Part shown: one piece after another, positions 35,860-49,119 of the stretch
Layout: each line of letters begins with the position of its first letter
Numbering within the stretch: position 1 is the stretch's first letter
Assembly (NCBI GenBank): GCA_034008185.1
Contig: CM067081.1
Location: forward strand, 13,205,821 to 13,269,820
DNA: 64,000 nt
Reading direction: 5' to 3'
From: Gorsachius magnificus
Taxonomy: Eukaryota; Chordata; Aves; Pelecaniformes; Ardeidae
Notes under the pieces: generated by a model
What the model was told of the DNA's origin: nothing
What the model saw: only the letters and a program-made list of their open reading frames with translations
The model's database searches: none
Position numbers and translations under genes: made by a program

Positions 35860-36431
35860 TGTTGTGGTTTAACCTGTCCAGCAACTGAGCCCCACGCAGC
35901 CACTCACTCGCTCCCCCCATGGTGGGGTGTGGGAGAGAATCAGAAGAGTAAAAGTGAGAAAGCTCCTGGGTTGAGATAAAGACAGTTTAATAGGGAAAGC
36001 AAAAACTGCGCACACAAGGAAAGCAAAGCAAGGAATTAATTCACTGCTTCCCATGGGCAGGCAGGGGCTCAGCCATCCCCAGGAAAGCAGGGCTCCATCA
36101 CGCTTAACGGTGACTTGGGAAGACAAACGCCATCACTCCGAATGTCCCCCCCTTCCTTCTTCTTCCCCCAGCTTTACATGCTGAAAATGACGCCATACGG
36201 TCTGGGATACCCCTTTGGTCAGTTGGGGTCAGCTGTCCTGGCTGTGCCCACTCCCAACTTCTTCACCTGGCAGAGCTGAGAGCTGAGAAGTCCTTGGCCA
36301 GTCTTAGCACTGCTTAGCAACAACTAAACCATCAGTGAGTTATCAACATTCTTCTTATACTAAATCCAAAATACAGCACTATGCTAGCTAGTAGGAAGAA
36401 AATCAACTCTATCCCAGCCAAAACAAGGATA
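35860..36431 (-). mobile_element. Solo LTR of an avian endogenous retrovirus
   Basis: A complete-looking LTR of about 572 bp in minus orientation. On the plus strand it opens with TGTTGTGGTTTAACCTG (the LTR's 3' end, ...CACAACA, when read in sense) and closes with CAGCCAAAACAAGGATA. Sense landmarks are a decayed TATA box (GCATGTAAAG, complement of 36171-36180), the ATTAAA polyadenylation signal (complement of 35986-35991) and a U5 of about 125 bp. The flanking five bases (ATCGG left, CTTGG right) agree at only three positions, so a target duplication is not clear. No internal retroviral genes are recognised beside it. The ERVL assignment is from memory. It belongs to a subfamily related to but distinct from the one at 30.74 kb. 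Confidence 0.85.
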
Positions 36432-38680
36432 CTTGGTAACCTCATACTGTGCCAGGGTAGTCTTTAACCTGGGAGACACATGAGCTTGCTCGCTGATCTC
36501 CGAGGAATTTAAGGAAACTCAGCTGAGCTGCAGTGTGTCTTTGTTTGCATGCAGGTGCCATATTCTCTCTACTTGCATTTCAAAAAAGTCATTAACATCC
36601 TCTGTGATTCAGAAATGCTTTGTAGATGAGTCTTCAGACAAGAAGATGTGCAAGCTCAGCACCCTCCTGTGTGCACCCTCAGCACCCTGAGCTGTGCGCG
36701 TGTGTGAGGGTATTACGCTGGTGCAGGGCTGTGCACACGGCGGAGCCATAGTCGAGAAGGATCTTCAAAGTTTTGTCTCTTCCTAAACTACAGTTTTCAT
36801 TGCTCTGTTTAAACTTCACTGCCATTTTTTTTACAATACTCTGGCACATATATTAGTGGGGATGTGCTGTATCAGAGCTGCAAAACAGCCTGCGATTCCC
36901 CAGGTTCCTCTGTAGTTTTTTATGCCAGCGCATCCATAAAAGAACTCCAGTCCTTCCAAGTTTGCCCCATGAGAACAGAGTAACACCTTTCCTCTGGAAA
37001 TACTGTAATAAAACAAAGGGAATACAATACTCCCATTATGAAGATCCCATGGATGGCCTTTATCATTTATCAAAAGGAAAAGGTGTTCTTGTAATACCTG
37101 TTAGAACTGTACACAGGGGAGGCTGCTTGGTGGAGCACATTAATAAAAAGTCAGAAACCTGAAAGATATGTCTTTTTGCAGATTCACAATTGTGCATTAA
37201 TTTATTTTTGTAGCTTTTTCTCAATAGTCCAGTGGCTTCTGTCAGGAAGCAATTTCATTAAAGCTTTGATCATAGCGGTAATATAAAGCCAAGCTTTCTG
37301 CAAAGGCTTCATTGCCCTAAAGAGTGTGTAATTGGCCAAATGTCTTAGAAAGTTTTGCTTGGTTTCTCCAGAGCACAAGTAAAAATTAATTACCCCAGCA
37401 GTAGCTGCAGTGCCATCATATAAGGGTGTCAAATCTAGTCTTTCCAAATGGTGTATTCTAACAGAGCAGTAGATATGAGACTTGCCATAAATGTGATTTG
37501 TGAACATCATTAATGAAGTACTAGACCTAATTGACTTCTTCTGGCTTTATGACAGCATAAAAAAAGTTCTGCACTACCAATGATATTTCTCTTAAACTTC
37601 TCCAGCTGAATCCCTAATGCTGCAGAGCTCTCTTAAAAGCAAGCTTTCACCAATCTTTATTTGGGAAAAAGGAAACTGACTGTTAGACAACATTTCCAGT
37701 TCTTTAGAAATAATAAGGATTTTAGAGCAGTTCTTCCATTGCAGAATGAAATGAAGATGCTTTGCAATTATCCCTGAAAACCCAAGCACATTAGAGAAGA
37801 TCAGCTGAGGGTACTTGCTAGCCTGATCATTTGAGAACTGAGTCACAGATGATCAGTAAGTCCCCATTCTGGTTTGGGTCAAGGATTTGCACTTCTGTCT
37901 TTTGCATTTCAGGGAGAAGCATTGACTTTTCTGATGTGATTTCTGATGCGTTCTTGATCTGAAACCATAGCCTTTATATTTTTGTAAATAATGATCATTC
38001 TAGCAAGGTATTTTGTTTTCCAACCATCTCTTTTGTTCAGACACTCTGAGGTCTGTAACAACAAATGACACCATCCATACTGGTACTTGCAGTAACATAT
38101 TATAGTAGCTTATATTGCTGCTGTAAGTATAAAACAGCCCAGATCCAGCTTTGGCTAGCATTTTTCCAGGATATTTTGCTATTCTGTTTTATATGAGACT
38201 TGTGGGCATAGACCTGTAGCAGATATTATGAAAGAAAAAGAAATTAACTGCAGTCTACTGAAATAGATTATTTTTGTATTTTTCTTTACTTCTGTAAAAA
38301 AAAAAGGAAGTTTATATGCTAAATCATATGTTATGGCTATTATTTTGCTCCACACTAGGCAGGTTAACTTTTCACATGATGTTATTACAGTGAACAAAAA
38401 TCTGAATGGTAAAATCCAGATTGAATGAAATGGTTGACCTCTAAGTATTTGCTTGAAACATTTGAAAATTAACATTTTGCAAATTAAACGTTCATTTATG
38501 GAGGAAGTTGCTGAAATGACAGATGTGGTAAACATCCCCAACTACCGCTGTCTTGATAAACATTGAAGGAGGACCTTTGAATTGAACCTAAATATTAAAT
38601 TTAGTTGATTTAAAGAGTTCATCTAATCCTCTGCTGATTAGTCTTGCTTCGTTTTTCTTGGCAGTCTTGGGCAGAGCTGG
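36432..38680. other. Single-copy DNA, no gene recognised
   Basis: AT-rich sequence without repeats. Minus-strand frames of 80-120 codons (37202-37510, 38179-38541) lack recognisable domains and are rich in residues expected from AT-rich non-coding DNA. Confidence 0.5.
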
Positions 38681-38885
38681 AATCATAGAACCATAGAATT
38701 GTTTAGGTTGGAAAAGGCCTTTCAGATCATCAAGTCCAACTGTTAACCTAACCTTGCCATCCCACCACTAACCCATGTCCCTAAGCACCTCGTCTACCTG
38801 GCTTTTAAATACCTCCAGGGATAGGACTCGACCACTTCCCTGGGCAGCCCATTCCAATGTTTGACAACCCTTTCAGTGAAAAGGA
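38681..38885 (-). mobile_element. Short CR1 LINE 3' end, minus strand
   Basis: Only the last 205 bp of a CR1 copy. The tail is AATCATAGAACCATAGAATT, followed on the plus strand by GTTTAGGTTGGAAAAGGCCT, TCATCAAGTCCAAC and TCCCTGGGCAGCCCATTCCA, all standard CR1 3' UTR. It is cut off in the UTR and contains no coding sequence. It is well conserved, so relatively young. Confidence 0.93.
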
Positions 38886-40304
38886 GTTGGAAGAGAAGTC
38901 AGAAGTCTCGGAAGAGACTTTCTGCAGTACTGCTGGGTCAGCTGGCCCGGGCTCTGCTTTGGGCTTTCTCAGACTACTCCAGGGTGCCCCTCGCCACCAC
39001 ATCTGAGCGCTCCCATAAATGTGTGAATGGGTTTGACTTCCCAGTCTCTCTTCCTCCCTCCCTGCTTTCCTCCTTCAGAGCCCCAGTGGTGTCAGAGTTT
39101 ACAAGATCAGTTGTGCTTTATTTTGTGGAGTGTGATAAATACAGAGTCAGCTGAAGAAGTGATTAGAGATTCAAAGGCAAGGAATTTTCCAAACATTCAG
39201 CATTTGCAATTTACTGATTTGACTGAAACTCACAGTGATTGTATTAATATTAATCACAACTCTCTTCTCTTACTTCACTTCATCCCCTCAAATAGTGCAT
39301 TTAGAGATATGTATGAAGAAGCCAACAAAGGACAATTATAGGATGAGTTCAGGGGTGTTCTCTAAATCATGAGCACCCTCTTTGCAAAGAGGAGATGGCT
39401 GCAGGCTACTGGCAGAGATGGCTTCTGCTTGTGGGAATTGGTGTCACTGTTCATGACAGAAATTTACAGCAGGATGAAGAGCATGTGCATCAACCCCCAA
39501 ACTACTGGTAAGTGGCAAGCATCCTGAAAGAATATTCTCTGGGTCTCCCAAATTTTTGAGATTCAGATCTTTACTCCAGAGGGATGAATCCCTCTTTCCT
39601 TACTATTTTTGCTCTTAGGTGTTCAGCATCTCTGGCTATCTTTATATTAGGAATAAGGGTGGATCTGTGGAACAGTTCTCCACAGCTCCACCTCTTGCAG
39701 GGGCTCTGATGTCCATACTGTATGTGTTTTGGAGATTTTACATTGGACCACCCTGTGAGCCCAATGCTTGCCTGGGGTTGGTGTGCAGGAGGTGCAGCTC
39801 CCTGCTGGCCCTCACTGGTGAGGAATCCAGCTGCTCCCTGAGGCTGCTCTGCCAGGCAAACTGAAGCCTGGAGGTAAAGGTGATTGCTTCAAATATGCAC
39901 TTCTGATCCAGACTAAAACACTAAATAGATACAGTCTTTGAAATAGTTAAATTACAATACTCTTAAACTTTTTTGAGGATAGTATCTGTTCTTGTATTCC
40001 TGCACTCAGGAGATTTATTTAGTTGCAGCCGTAAACTTACATTTAACATTTTGAAATCCTTGTGGGTTTTTTTGGCATGATGCATCAGCTTGTCTTTTGG
40101 TTACCTCCCTGCCATATGGTATGATATGTGATGCGAACTTTCTTCTGTCTTTCTAATAATCTGCATCTTGAGTATTCTGAAAGTATTATTTATGCAGCAC
40201 TCTTGACACTGAACTATACCATGCTGCTTCCATGGAAACCTCTGACAACATATTACTGTTGGGCTTGACAGATACACAGTACCTCATTTTCCTGTATGTC
40301 TGTC
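38886..40304. other. Single-copy DNA with one exon-like interval
   Basis: No gene recognised. A 52-codon frame from 39369 contains an exon-like interval ending in a consensus donor (listed separately). Confidence 0.45.
39390..39507 (+). other. Candidate 118-nt exon, unknown gene
   Basis: The interval ends at a good donor (CTACTG then GTAAGTGG) and begins after an acceptor-like CTCTTTGCAAAG. One frame is open throughout (39 codons, including LFMTEIYSRMKSMCINPQTT). The same frame has an ATG upstream at 39369 and runs past the donor for seven codons before a stop. No homologue is recognised. The weak acceptor keeps confidence low. Confidence 0.15.
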
Positions 40305-40460
40305 ATCAGAAAAGCCCTACTATGTCAGACCAAAGGTCTATCTGTTCAGTATCTTGTCTCTAACCATGGCAAATGACAAATGACTAGGGAAAAATGTTAG
40401 AACAGGGCAAGAATATATCAATAGTGGTATAAACCCAAACTTTCAACATTTTGGAACTTG
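40305..40460 (+). mobile_element. Possible ancient amniote interspersed repeat
   Basis: AAGCCCTACTATGTCAGACC followed by AAAGGTCTATCTGTTCAGTA and TCTTGTCTCTAACCATGGCA resembles the widespread reptile/bird repeat with the theme 'GGTCAGACCAAAGGTCCATCTAGCCCAGTATCCTGTCTC' (CR1/L3-like). The match is short and recalled, not searched. Confidence 0.4.
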
Positions 40461-40575
40461 GGGAGTAAAATCTTTAATTCAAAGGCCTTTAATAGATTTT
40501 TTTTTTCCTTTTTTTTTTTTCCTTGGCTTTGTCACTTTTTGGACTTGTGTAATAAACCAGAATGGGATTGTAGCA

Positions 40576-40736
40576 TAATTTAGTTTATAAGAGACTTCAG
40601 GAGGTCTCTAGTCTGACTTCCTGCTTGAAGCTGGATCAGCTATGAGATCAGACCAGGTTGCTGAGGTCTTTATCCAGTTGGGTCTTCACAGCCTCCAAGG
40701 ATGGATACTGCACATCTTTTCTGGACAACCATTTTT
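40576..40736 (-). mobile_element. Old CR1 LINE 3' fragment, minus strand
   Basis: AGACTTCAGGAGGTCTCTAG, then CTGACTTCCTGCTTGAAGC, GACCAGGTTGCTGAGGTCTT and CACAGCCTCCAAGGATGGAT follow the CR1 3' UTR order on the minus strand. It stops near CTGGACAACCA, which corresponds to the usual 'CTGGGCAACC'. The tail is lost and many positions have changed. Confidence 0.8.
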
Positions 40737-43700
40737 TTTTTTTCCCAGCTAGGTCATTATGTGTAAAAATTCAAGTAAACTCTCTGGGTATAAGTCTAGT
40801 AAACTCCCTTTTTGGTCAAGGATAATGAGTAAGAGCAGAGTTAGTACCTTGTGGAAATTATCATTACCTTCCTCAGAGAAGAGAGATTTTGGTTTCTATT
40901 TATAAGTCCATTGAAGGTACTTGATGCGGAAAAATACAGTATTAATAAAGTACGCAGTTCTATACCTAGTAACCCATATCTGGTTGAAAAGAACAAGGAT
41001 GATGTCTGGATAGTAATTGAAAACCCAGTTGCCTGTTTCTCCATGAAATGTGGATGGAGGATGAGAAGTCATGGGAGTTTGTGGAGTTTGGAAGAGGCAC
41101 CAGAAGATCAGTTTATTTGCCCATGGCCTGCGTGCTGGCAGAAACAGTGATGGGCTTGTGGAAAGTGTCCTTGAATGAAGCCACTTAATGTTTTAGAAAC
41201 CTGGAGGAGGAGCCACCTGGTCAAATGTAAATGCCTACATATGAACTTGTCTCGTCTTCCCTTATGGTCAGCAGAGAGAAATAGTTGCTTTTAAGCCCCA
41301 ATTCATCTCAGCCTGAAACAGCTCTCTAAAATAGATCAGATGAGTCGTATGCTGAAAATTCCTACTGCTTTTCATTGACTACAGCAGGATAATAGGATGA
41401 CTACCTCAGATGGCACTTGCAAAGTGTACATGTCGAAATGGAGTCATCTCCTATTGCCTAGCATAGAAAAGCCTCTATATCTGATGGATGGGAGAAGCCT
41501 GCAACTTCTACCTTTACAACCTATTTTCTATGTCTTTTTCTCTCTTTTATCTCTAACAACAAATAGGAGAATTTTTTTGTTGTCCTCTGTGCTATATTTT
41601 ATCATTTAGAAGTCATCTATCTGAAATCTATTCCACTTTACATAGTAGATTCAAAGAATTGTAGAAGGCAGTATTTTAGGTGGCTTTTGGAAAACTCCAT
41701 AAACTGTTGAAGATGTGAAATCCCCAGCTACATTGTTTCAGAAATCAGGAGCTGGGAAGAAAAACATCTATGTAGTTTTTGGTGTGGAAATACACAGGAG
41801 GACCTTGAAGTGGCTGGTTGTAGGAAATGAAGAAGTCATGCAGATTTTTTGGGCTCTGCTGGGGATTTGGTGGGACCCTATCTTTTGCCTTCAGTAAATC
41901 CCCAAAACAGAGATTAGGAGCTTGTTTCCTGGGTGCAAAGCGTGCACAATGTAAGGCGGGCTCACAGGGTTTTGTGATTGCTCAGTGCTGGGGCTACCAC
42001 ATAATACCTCCCTTCTTCTGGACCCAGTCTGGGTTGGTTCTATGTAACTCCAAGAGCTCGGTAGCCCAGCCCAGCTCTTTCAGTCAGGAGGGAAGGAGGA
42101 AAGAAAATATGGTGAGGGACCCTTTTTTTTCCTTTCCACCAAGGAGCAGGACGAGAGTGAAAGCTCTTATTTTCACACACCTGGCAGTGGCTGTTCTTAG
42201 AGCTTTTCCTTCAGCTAAATGCAGTCTCTTTCTCTGGTTTCTTCAGGCTCTTTGGGACTTCCAAAGGTCATCTGTGCTGCATGGATTGGAGTCTGTCCAG
42301 TATATTTTTGTTCTCTGCTTATAAAACTGGCGTGCATTTCAATATTAGAAGACTAATTGTTTTCCCCCTTTCTGATGTTGGACATGAATTATTGAATTTA
42401 TCTTTTACTTGCAAGGGCTAGAAGGATTTTCTGAGGAGACTAATGCACACATTTGGTTTTACTTTCTTGACTTCAGGAAAGATCAAAGATAATATTCACA
42501 TACTTCATCCTTCCTAGCTGTGTTATTCATAGGTGGCAAAAAGCTTCTTTAATGGAATCTTTAATTAAGCTTATTTTGACACCACTTATTGGGTTTCCTT
42601 TAACTGATTTCTCAGTGTTGAAATCTGAGTTGATTATTTTTCTTTCTGCTTTCACAGAAAAAGGGCTCTGAAACTCTTTGTTTAATGAATTAGGAGTCAG
42701 GAGATATTAACTATACCAGTATATAATAATATTGCCAGAAAATGCAGCATCATTGGAGTGCAAGCATCCCAATAAGAGACTTTGATTTCAAACATGATTA
42801 CATGCAGCTGGATCACTCCCAGATCATAAAAGTATTTACCAGATAGCTTTTCTCTGCCATAAACAGAATAGTTGATGAGTACAGTTGAACATGGCTTTGT
42901 TATGATCTTTGAAGAATGTTAAATGTTAGCAGTAGAAATATTTTATTATTCATTTGTTTTCTAGTTTTATGCTACTTGCTTTTTATCTGTTACAGAGAAG
43001 AAATATTAGCAAAGGCTGTGTGTGGAAATTTTGCCAATACAGTTTAGCTATCTTCTCAAGTGACTCTTTGAATCATATCCATCAAGATAACTGTTTCCCC
43101 CCCGCCCCCGTTTAGCTGGTCCATGACAAAGATGTGATAGTTCTTGGCTTTGCCTTTTCTCTAATGCGTTTAACTAATTTAACTCTATCAGAAAAAAAAC
43201 CCATGTATAATTAATACAGTTTTACTGTTGCCACCCTCTTTGTCCATGCTGTGGACATCTTCTGGCACTCGTTAACTCTTGAACAGTGCTGCAAACACTG
43301 GAATACATCCTCCTTTTCCAGGGCTGGCCTTTGGCTGTTTTGTAGCAGGGCAAGCTCTGAGTTGAGCTCTGTGACTTTCTTACTCAGGTGTCTTTTTGAG
43401 CTGTATTTTGGATAACTTCTAATGTCTGTAGTCTCAGGATGCTCTTGTCCCTTTGTGTGACCCTGTACATACTGGCACTTTTCAAATTCTTGCTGCAACA
43501 TATGGTAATTCTTACAGGTGTCTATAAATGTTTTGTCTGAATTTGTGTTCACAGTCTCTTCTCAGGGACTATTTTCCACCTGAGTTCCTTCTCTATTTAC
43601 ACCTTTATTTTATACTTTCTGCTTTAAAAATACATTTTTTATATATGTCATTTTATATGGAGTGCACTTCTTTAATACAGTTTCAGTTAGCCACATCTGC

Positions 43701-46700
43701 TGTTATTGGAAAGCCTCAAGTGCTTCACAAACATCTATTGTCAGAAATAAAACTTCTCTTCCCTTCTTTTCTCTTCTCTTCTATTCTGATACAGTTTGTG
43801 TGCAGATGCAGAAGTAAGTGGTCTTTAAACCTTCTCCAAGTCTTTTAAACTCTGGTAGGGATTTTAATAGCACCTTTCTTCCAATGATGTTTCCCATCCT
43901 CCTTACAGAATAATATATTGTTTAATTTCTCAAGGTCAGAAAGACTGACAAAGGTGGCTTAATTTCATACACCTGGGTCTGATATTTCTAGTAAAGGAAA
44001 TATAGCTTCCCTTTAGGCAGGGGATGTTCTTATCTTTTGCTTTGACCTTGGTTGTGATCTAGTGGATAACCTCTTCAGAGGGAGTGTTTGCTTTTGTGAC
44101 TTTGCAGTACTTCATCAGGGAAGTTGTTTTTCTCTGGTCAGAGGCCTGAGCTAACTACTCGGCAGGTCACAGAGGCATGACAGCATCTTCACAGAGCACC
44201 CTCATGTTACCTACCTCTTCCTGAGACCATCATCCTGTCAGAGAGGCCTTTAGGGGTTCCTGAGGAGCTGCAGAAGAAGGGAGACTTGGGAAGAGGGAGG
44301 GAAGGCAGAAAGGAGATTCAGAGAAGGCCTCCAGAGAAGCTATTGGAGAACATACTAATTTTCAACAAGAGCTGGAGGGCAGAGATTAAGTTAGCTGTGA
44401 TTTATAATACATGTCCATTCAGGGAAGATGTTCCCATGGCCAACAGTAGATAACACCTCATAGGAAGTTTCTGGCAGGGATATGACTACACAGCTCAGTT
44501 CAGGCAGACTAGCAAGTTTGCCACCAATCCATAATCCCCCTAAAGGCATGGGCTTCAGCATAACTGGGGCAGCTCTGCCTGATGGGAGCTGGTGGTACCT
44601 TAAAGAAGATGCTCTGTGCTGAGAAATATCACGTTGCCAGGGGAAGAAAATCTTTCTTGCTCCCTGAAAGAGAGCACAACCTTTCTAACTGGCAGGCTTT
44701 CAGTTCAGAGTCACAATGTGTGCAAATGCCCAAGTGTGCAGCCAAACGTCCTCGGAATTTGTTAAGCTAATACATATTTTCTCTATAGGCTCCTAACAAC
44801 TTCAAGTGATATTTAAAATATTTAAACAAAATAGCTCATCTGTTCTAGCATAAATACATTTGTACAATAATTCCTAAGGTTGCTGTTCTTCCCTTATATT
44901 TCATTATTTGGAAAAGAAACGTCTGTCTAATGCCTCATTTAAGATTCAGTGGAATCTTCCTTGCTTCAGTAATTTTCCTATTAAATTACAACTATTAACA
45001 CTCCCTAAAGGAAACCAATAAAATCACCCAAACTAATGAAGTTGTTTTCAGCAGCAAGCACCTCGTTACGGGGGTACTTCTAATTACTGTTAAAATGAAC
45101 TGGAACACAATGCCTCCAGAATGGGATGTCCCAGAGCTATCAACCCAAACCATAAACATCTGTGCAACTCATAATCTCTTCATTTAACCTTTGTAATCAC
45201 AACACAACCTCCACTAATTTTTAAATGCTGGTAGGCATTAAAATAAATAGATATGAAAATGTCACTGACACATTATAAATAGAATTCTAATTTATGAGAG
45301 CTGCCTCCCAGAGAGGAATTTGTTTTTTGACTTTAAAAAAATAACCGTGCCACCTGGAGTTTATCTTTCTCTTATACTGTCTGGTCTGTCTTTTTTTTCC
45401 CTTCTGCACTAATTGTTATATTTAGATACCGTTGTGCAGAAGACTATGTTGAGGAGTGATTAGGGTATAACTTACATATCAGAATGCATGAGCTAACTAG
45501 AAAAGCAAAGCTTCAGATCAGATTTAATTAAGATAGCTTACACTTGCAGTTCAGTTTTCTGCCTAAAGCAAGGAAAAAAAATGAAGACTAACGGCTTCTT
45601 CCAGAAACATGATACTCCTGGGATAGGATTTTGGAACTCCATAAGCAGAGTAGCTTTTACTCCTGTGAGTAGTCCTCCTGAAATTAGCACAACTAGTTAT
45701 GTGAGTAAATGGTACTCTGCATAAATTAATAATGCACAATCTGGCCATATAGAAATCCTTGTTCTGGCACAGGTTACTAACTGCCTGTGAGTCATTCAAA
45801 TAATTAAAAAAGAAAAATAAGTGATATTCATACAAGCAATGGCTCACAGGGTTTTCCTTTTTAGTTTTCATGTATGTAAAACTAAAACTTTAATCTCATA
45901 ATAAATCAAAGTGGCAATCTTCAGTCAGAGCTTGCTAAAGGGCAGCGTCTGCAACTCATATTTGCATTCACCTCCTTACAAGAAGAAAGGTGATTTGTCA
46001 ATACCAGCAGCTTAGTCTCTAAACAGCATGTTGAAACTTCATGCATAATTGTAATCACCATCAATTTACTGCTCATATTACGGGGCAGCTAGAAGGTTGG
46101 GAGCATCTGAGATCCACTTCCATAAACAGCAGACAAGTAAATAATAAAAAGTAACTGCACTTGTCTATCTATGTTAATTTTCATTCATAGATTATCCATA
46201 GGCTTTAATATTTTATATATATACATAAAAAACAAAGAAAAAATAAAAGCATGAGCCAAAATATTTACCATCTCTTCTCTGTTGCTGGGTGCTGAGGGCT
46301 GGGCTCTGCAATGCTAACTGAAGTGGAAGGCAAAAGAGTATTTTTATAAGCATTGGAAATATTGAGGCCTGATGTCCTTTGGATTTGTATCTTTTGACTG
46401 ACCAAAGGATGGGAGATGTGAGAAGTGAGACAAGAACTTAATCTGAGTCTTTTTTCTCTGGGGTCTATTCAAGGTACACACCCCCATGCCCATAAGCCTC
46501 TGGAATTCCCTTTGGTTGGGGCACAAATGGGATCCTTTCTCTGCTTCTGACCATCCTTTTTTTTCATGAAATTTGTAGAAACCTAATTATCTTTCAGACT
46601 GATGTCAAATTGCATTAAAATCAACCTGTAGATTCCAAAGATGTTGAGAAAGACACGCAAACACACAGACTAAACACCTAGCTTCGTTTCCACAAGAAAA

Positions 46701-47734
46701 ATGGTCTAAAATACAGAGGAGGTTCTTTTCAGTAAATTAGGTGGGTAGCACTGAGTGGGAATATGTCGAGTTTAGGACTGATATAGAGGTTGGCAAAATT
46801 GTATCTTTTTACATAATCAGGTCTTCTGTAGGAAAATGTGCTACGAAGTCACAGAAGCCACAGCCAGAGGTGATGGTAGGTGCAGTTCCATTTTCATTGG
46901 ATTGCTTATGACCTATAAAGATGGAAAAAAGACAGACAAAAGGTTGAAATGCAAAGAACAAAACCATACTGTAATGCAAATTATGTATCTCTCTTCTTTC
47001 CCTCTTTTATTCCCTACCACTCTCTAAGCCTTACTATAAAGCTTGACAAAAGAATATCTGTGTCCTGATAAACTGGTGCATAGGGAATAAAAAAGTGCCT
47101 TGGTTCCTAAAGTCTTGTCCCCAAACTACAGAAAATTATGAAAAAAAAAAAGTTCAGAAAGTTGTTTAGGAACCTCTTTGCATGGCCTGAAAGAAGATAT
47201 GGAAACTTTTGTGAAAGAGGCAGATAAATGACTGGCTTAATTTGTTGCATGCAGAGAATAGGGACATGCAGAGAATAAATGACAAGAATAACAGTACTGA
47301 CTGGCAGAAATGTCCTTTGTCATGAGCAATTCAAAACCTACTCAGGGATATCCTGCTGCACATCAACACGGACTCTGAGCTGAACTGAAGATGCTGGGGG
47401 ATTTCATAGAGACTTTATATTTTTTCTCCCTTTCTAGATGATATTACTGACAGCATTTTTGTTTTGGTTTGGTTTTATTTTGAATTATGGCCATCATTAA
47501 AATCTAGTTTGTAGTTGATTTGCTTTGTAGTTCATGCAGGTTCTTTGAAAGCCTCTGGACTGAAAGGAGGCAGCATGGCTACCCAGCCACACAGGGTTGG
47601 AGAGGATCACTAGGGTGGATGGAGCTGTTCATGTTTCTCATACATGGAAAGGCTGAAAGGCAGAGAGAGGCTCTGCAGCTTTCCATCAAGTAATCACATT
47701 CTGGATTTGTGCCGTTTTCTCTTTCGGTTTAAGA
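40737..47734. other. Long repeat-poor single-copy DNA
   Basis: Seven kilobases without a recognised repeat. The longest frame, 165 codons plus at 41827-42324, is Phe/Cys/Ser-rich with no domain and is regarded as chance. It includes a polypyrimidine tract at about 43753-43788, a C-rich run (C7GC5) at 43097-43109 and a purine-rich patch at about 44270-44320. The low repeat content could reflect conserved non-coding elements, which cannot be tested without alignment. Confidence 0.45.
47248..47277. repeat. 17-bp-period tandem duplication
   Basis: CATGCAGAGAATAGGGA is followed directly by CATGCAGAGAATA: the first 13 bases of the unit repeat exactly. Confidence 0.8.
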
Positions 47735-47850
47735 CATACACGTGGCAGTGCTGTGGCAGACCAGAGGTGAATCTGGCTGCTCATCCCATATTTGACAATG
47801 GTCAATAACAATGATAGGACAGAATAAGAAGCCTGCAGCTGTACAGCCAC
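47735..47850 (+). mobile_element. Possible second copy of the old repeat seen at 40.3 kb
   Basis: GCAGACCAGAGGTGAATCTG followed by CTCATCCCATATTTGACAAT and GGTCAATAACA parallels the stretch at 40.33-40.38 kb (GTCAGACCAAAGGTCTATCTG ... CAGTATCTTGTCTCTAACCATGG). Diverged, low-confidence match. Confidence 0.3.
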
Positions 47851-48140
47851 CAGTGGTTTAGAAACCTAAGTGATATAAATGTCTTTCATAGTGCTTGGTG
47901 AATTTTTCTTCCATTATCTTGACTGGAAGCCTTGTATGTCAGTAGGATCCAGGAGGTCTTTTGTTTTATTTCCCACAACAGAAAATACTCTGTTCCCAGT
48001 TGTTTTTCACCTTGTTTTGAGCTCTGTGATCTGCATTGCCTGGAGCTGGACATAAATCTAATTATTCACAGGTCTGCATTTGCCCTTATTGATCTGATAT
48101 TGATAAAAGGAACACTGAAATGATCAGAGTCTAAAGCCAT

Positions 48141-48162
48141 TGATGTCATTGTCATGACATCA
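48141..48162. repeat. 8-bp inverted repeat with 6-bp spacer
   Basis: TGATGTCA, six bases (TTGTCA), then TGACATCA. Each arm is one base away from the palindromic cAMP-response core TGACGTCA and contains a TGTCA/TGACA word. Confidence 0.65.
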
Positions 48163-49119
48163 TCTATTGAGAAAGATGGTAGGTGTTTCCTGGAGAGCTG
48201 GGATATGTGACTTGTCATCAGATTTAAATACAGAAATCCAATTTGGACAGGATGGACCAAGGGGTCATTATGCTCAGAAACATGGTTAGGGGATAGGATG
48301 AAGTTTCTTAGATTTTAGAGTTAAAGAAATCAAGGTCTGTGGCGATACCAACAGGTAAAGTCTGAAAAAATGACACAGGCCTTTCCTCAGTCCAAAATGT
48401 AAGGTTATAAAGCTAAATACACATCCAGAAACATGAAACAACTGACCTGAGACAAGCGTGTGTGACTGAAAGCTTTCTCTGTTGTTCTCAGTCTCTTAGG
48501 TCTGCTAAGGGATAGAACTTCCTACAAATGTTAACTCACTTATACAGATCACTACAGATGCAATGCTATTAGTCATCTGAATAAGTCATTTGTAGATACT
48601 GATGGAGTCTAACCACAGGACATCACAACACAACCCCCTTGCTTTGTCTCTCTGAGCTGGGAGTGAACCCTTTCCAACAAAGTTTTAAGGAAGAAACTTA
48701 TTTTTCAGTCTTGCTGAAGTTAGCTACAGTCAATGGCAGGTTTTTGCAGACCTGAACTCTTGGTGGCTTTCTGACGTGTTACCTGTGGAACTGGCTGCCT
48801 CCACTGAAAATGAAAGAAACAGCTGATTGTTGTTGATACATTGTGGATAGCTGAGCTCACTGAAAATCAAAAGAATAATATATTTTTTACACTTTGATCA
48901 CCTAGAGATACTGTTCTGAGTAGTGAAATGAAGACTTTGAGTTGTTCTTCCTTGGAAATTATCTCTTCATTATTTTTTGATTTTAAGGTTTTCTATCCTC
49001 TTGTGACCCTGAAGAGTTCTAGTTCTTTTAGCATTGCTGTCAAAGCTTGTGTTTTGTTTTGTGTATCTTTTTCTTGGTGCTGGGACTACTAACCTCTTGA
49101 TAAGGTTATTTTGATGTAG

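Noticed and set aside
30738..36431. The two LTRs as the ends of one provirus
   Set aside because: Their U5 and core-promoter regions differ and the intervening DNA contains a CR1 and no retroviral gene motifs.
41827..42324. 165-codon plus-strand open frame
   Set aside because: No domain, low-complexity Phe/Ser/Cys composition, and length within what a 64-kb six-frame search gives by chance.
47570..47690. Possible CR1 trace (CATGGAAAGGCTGAAAGGCA)
   Set aside because: Only one short word matches; neighbouring CR1 landmarks are missing.
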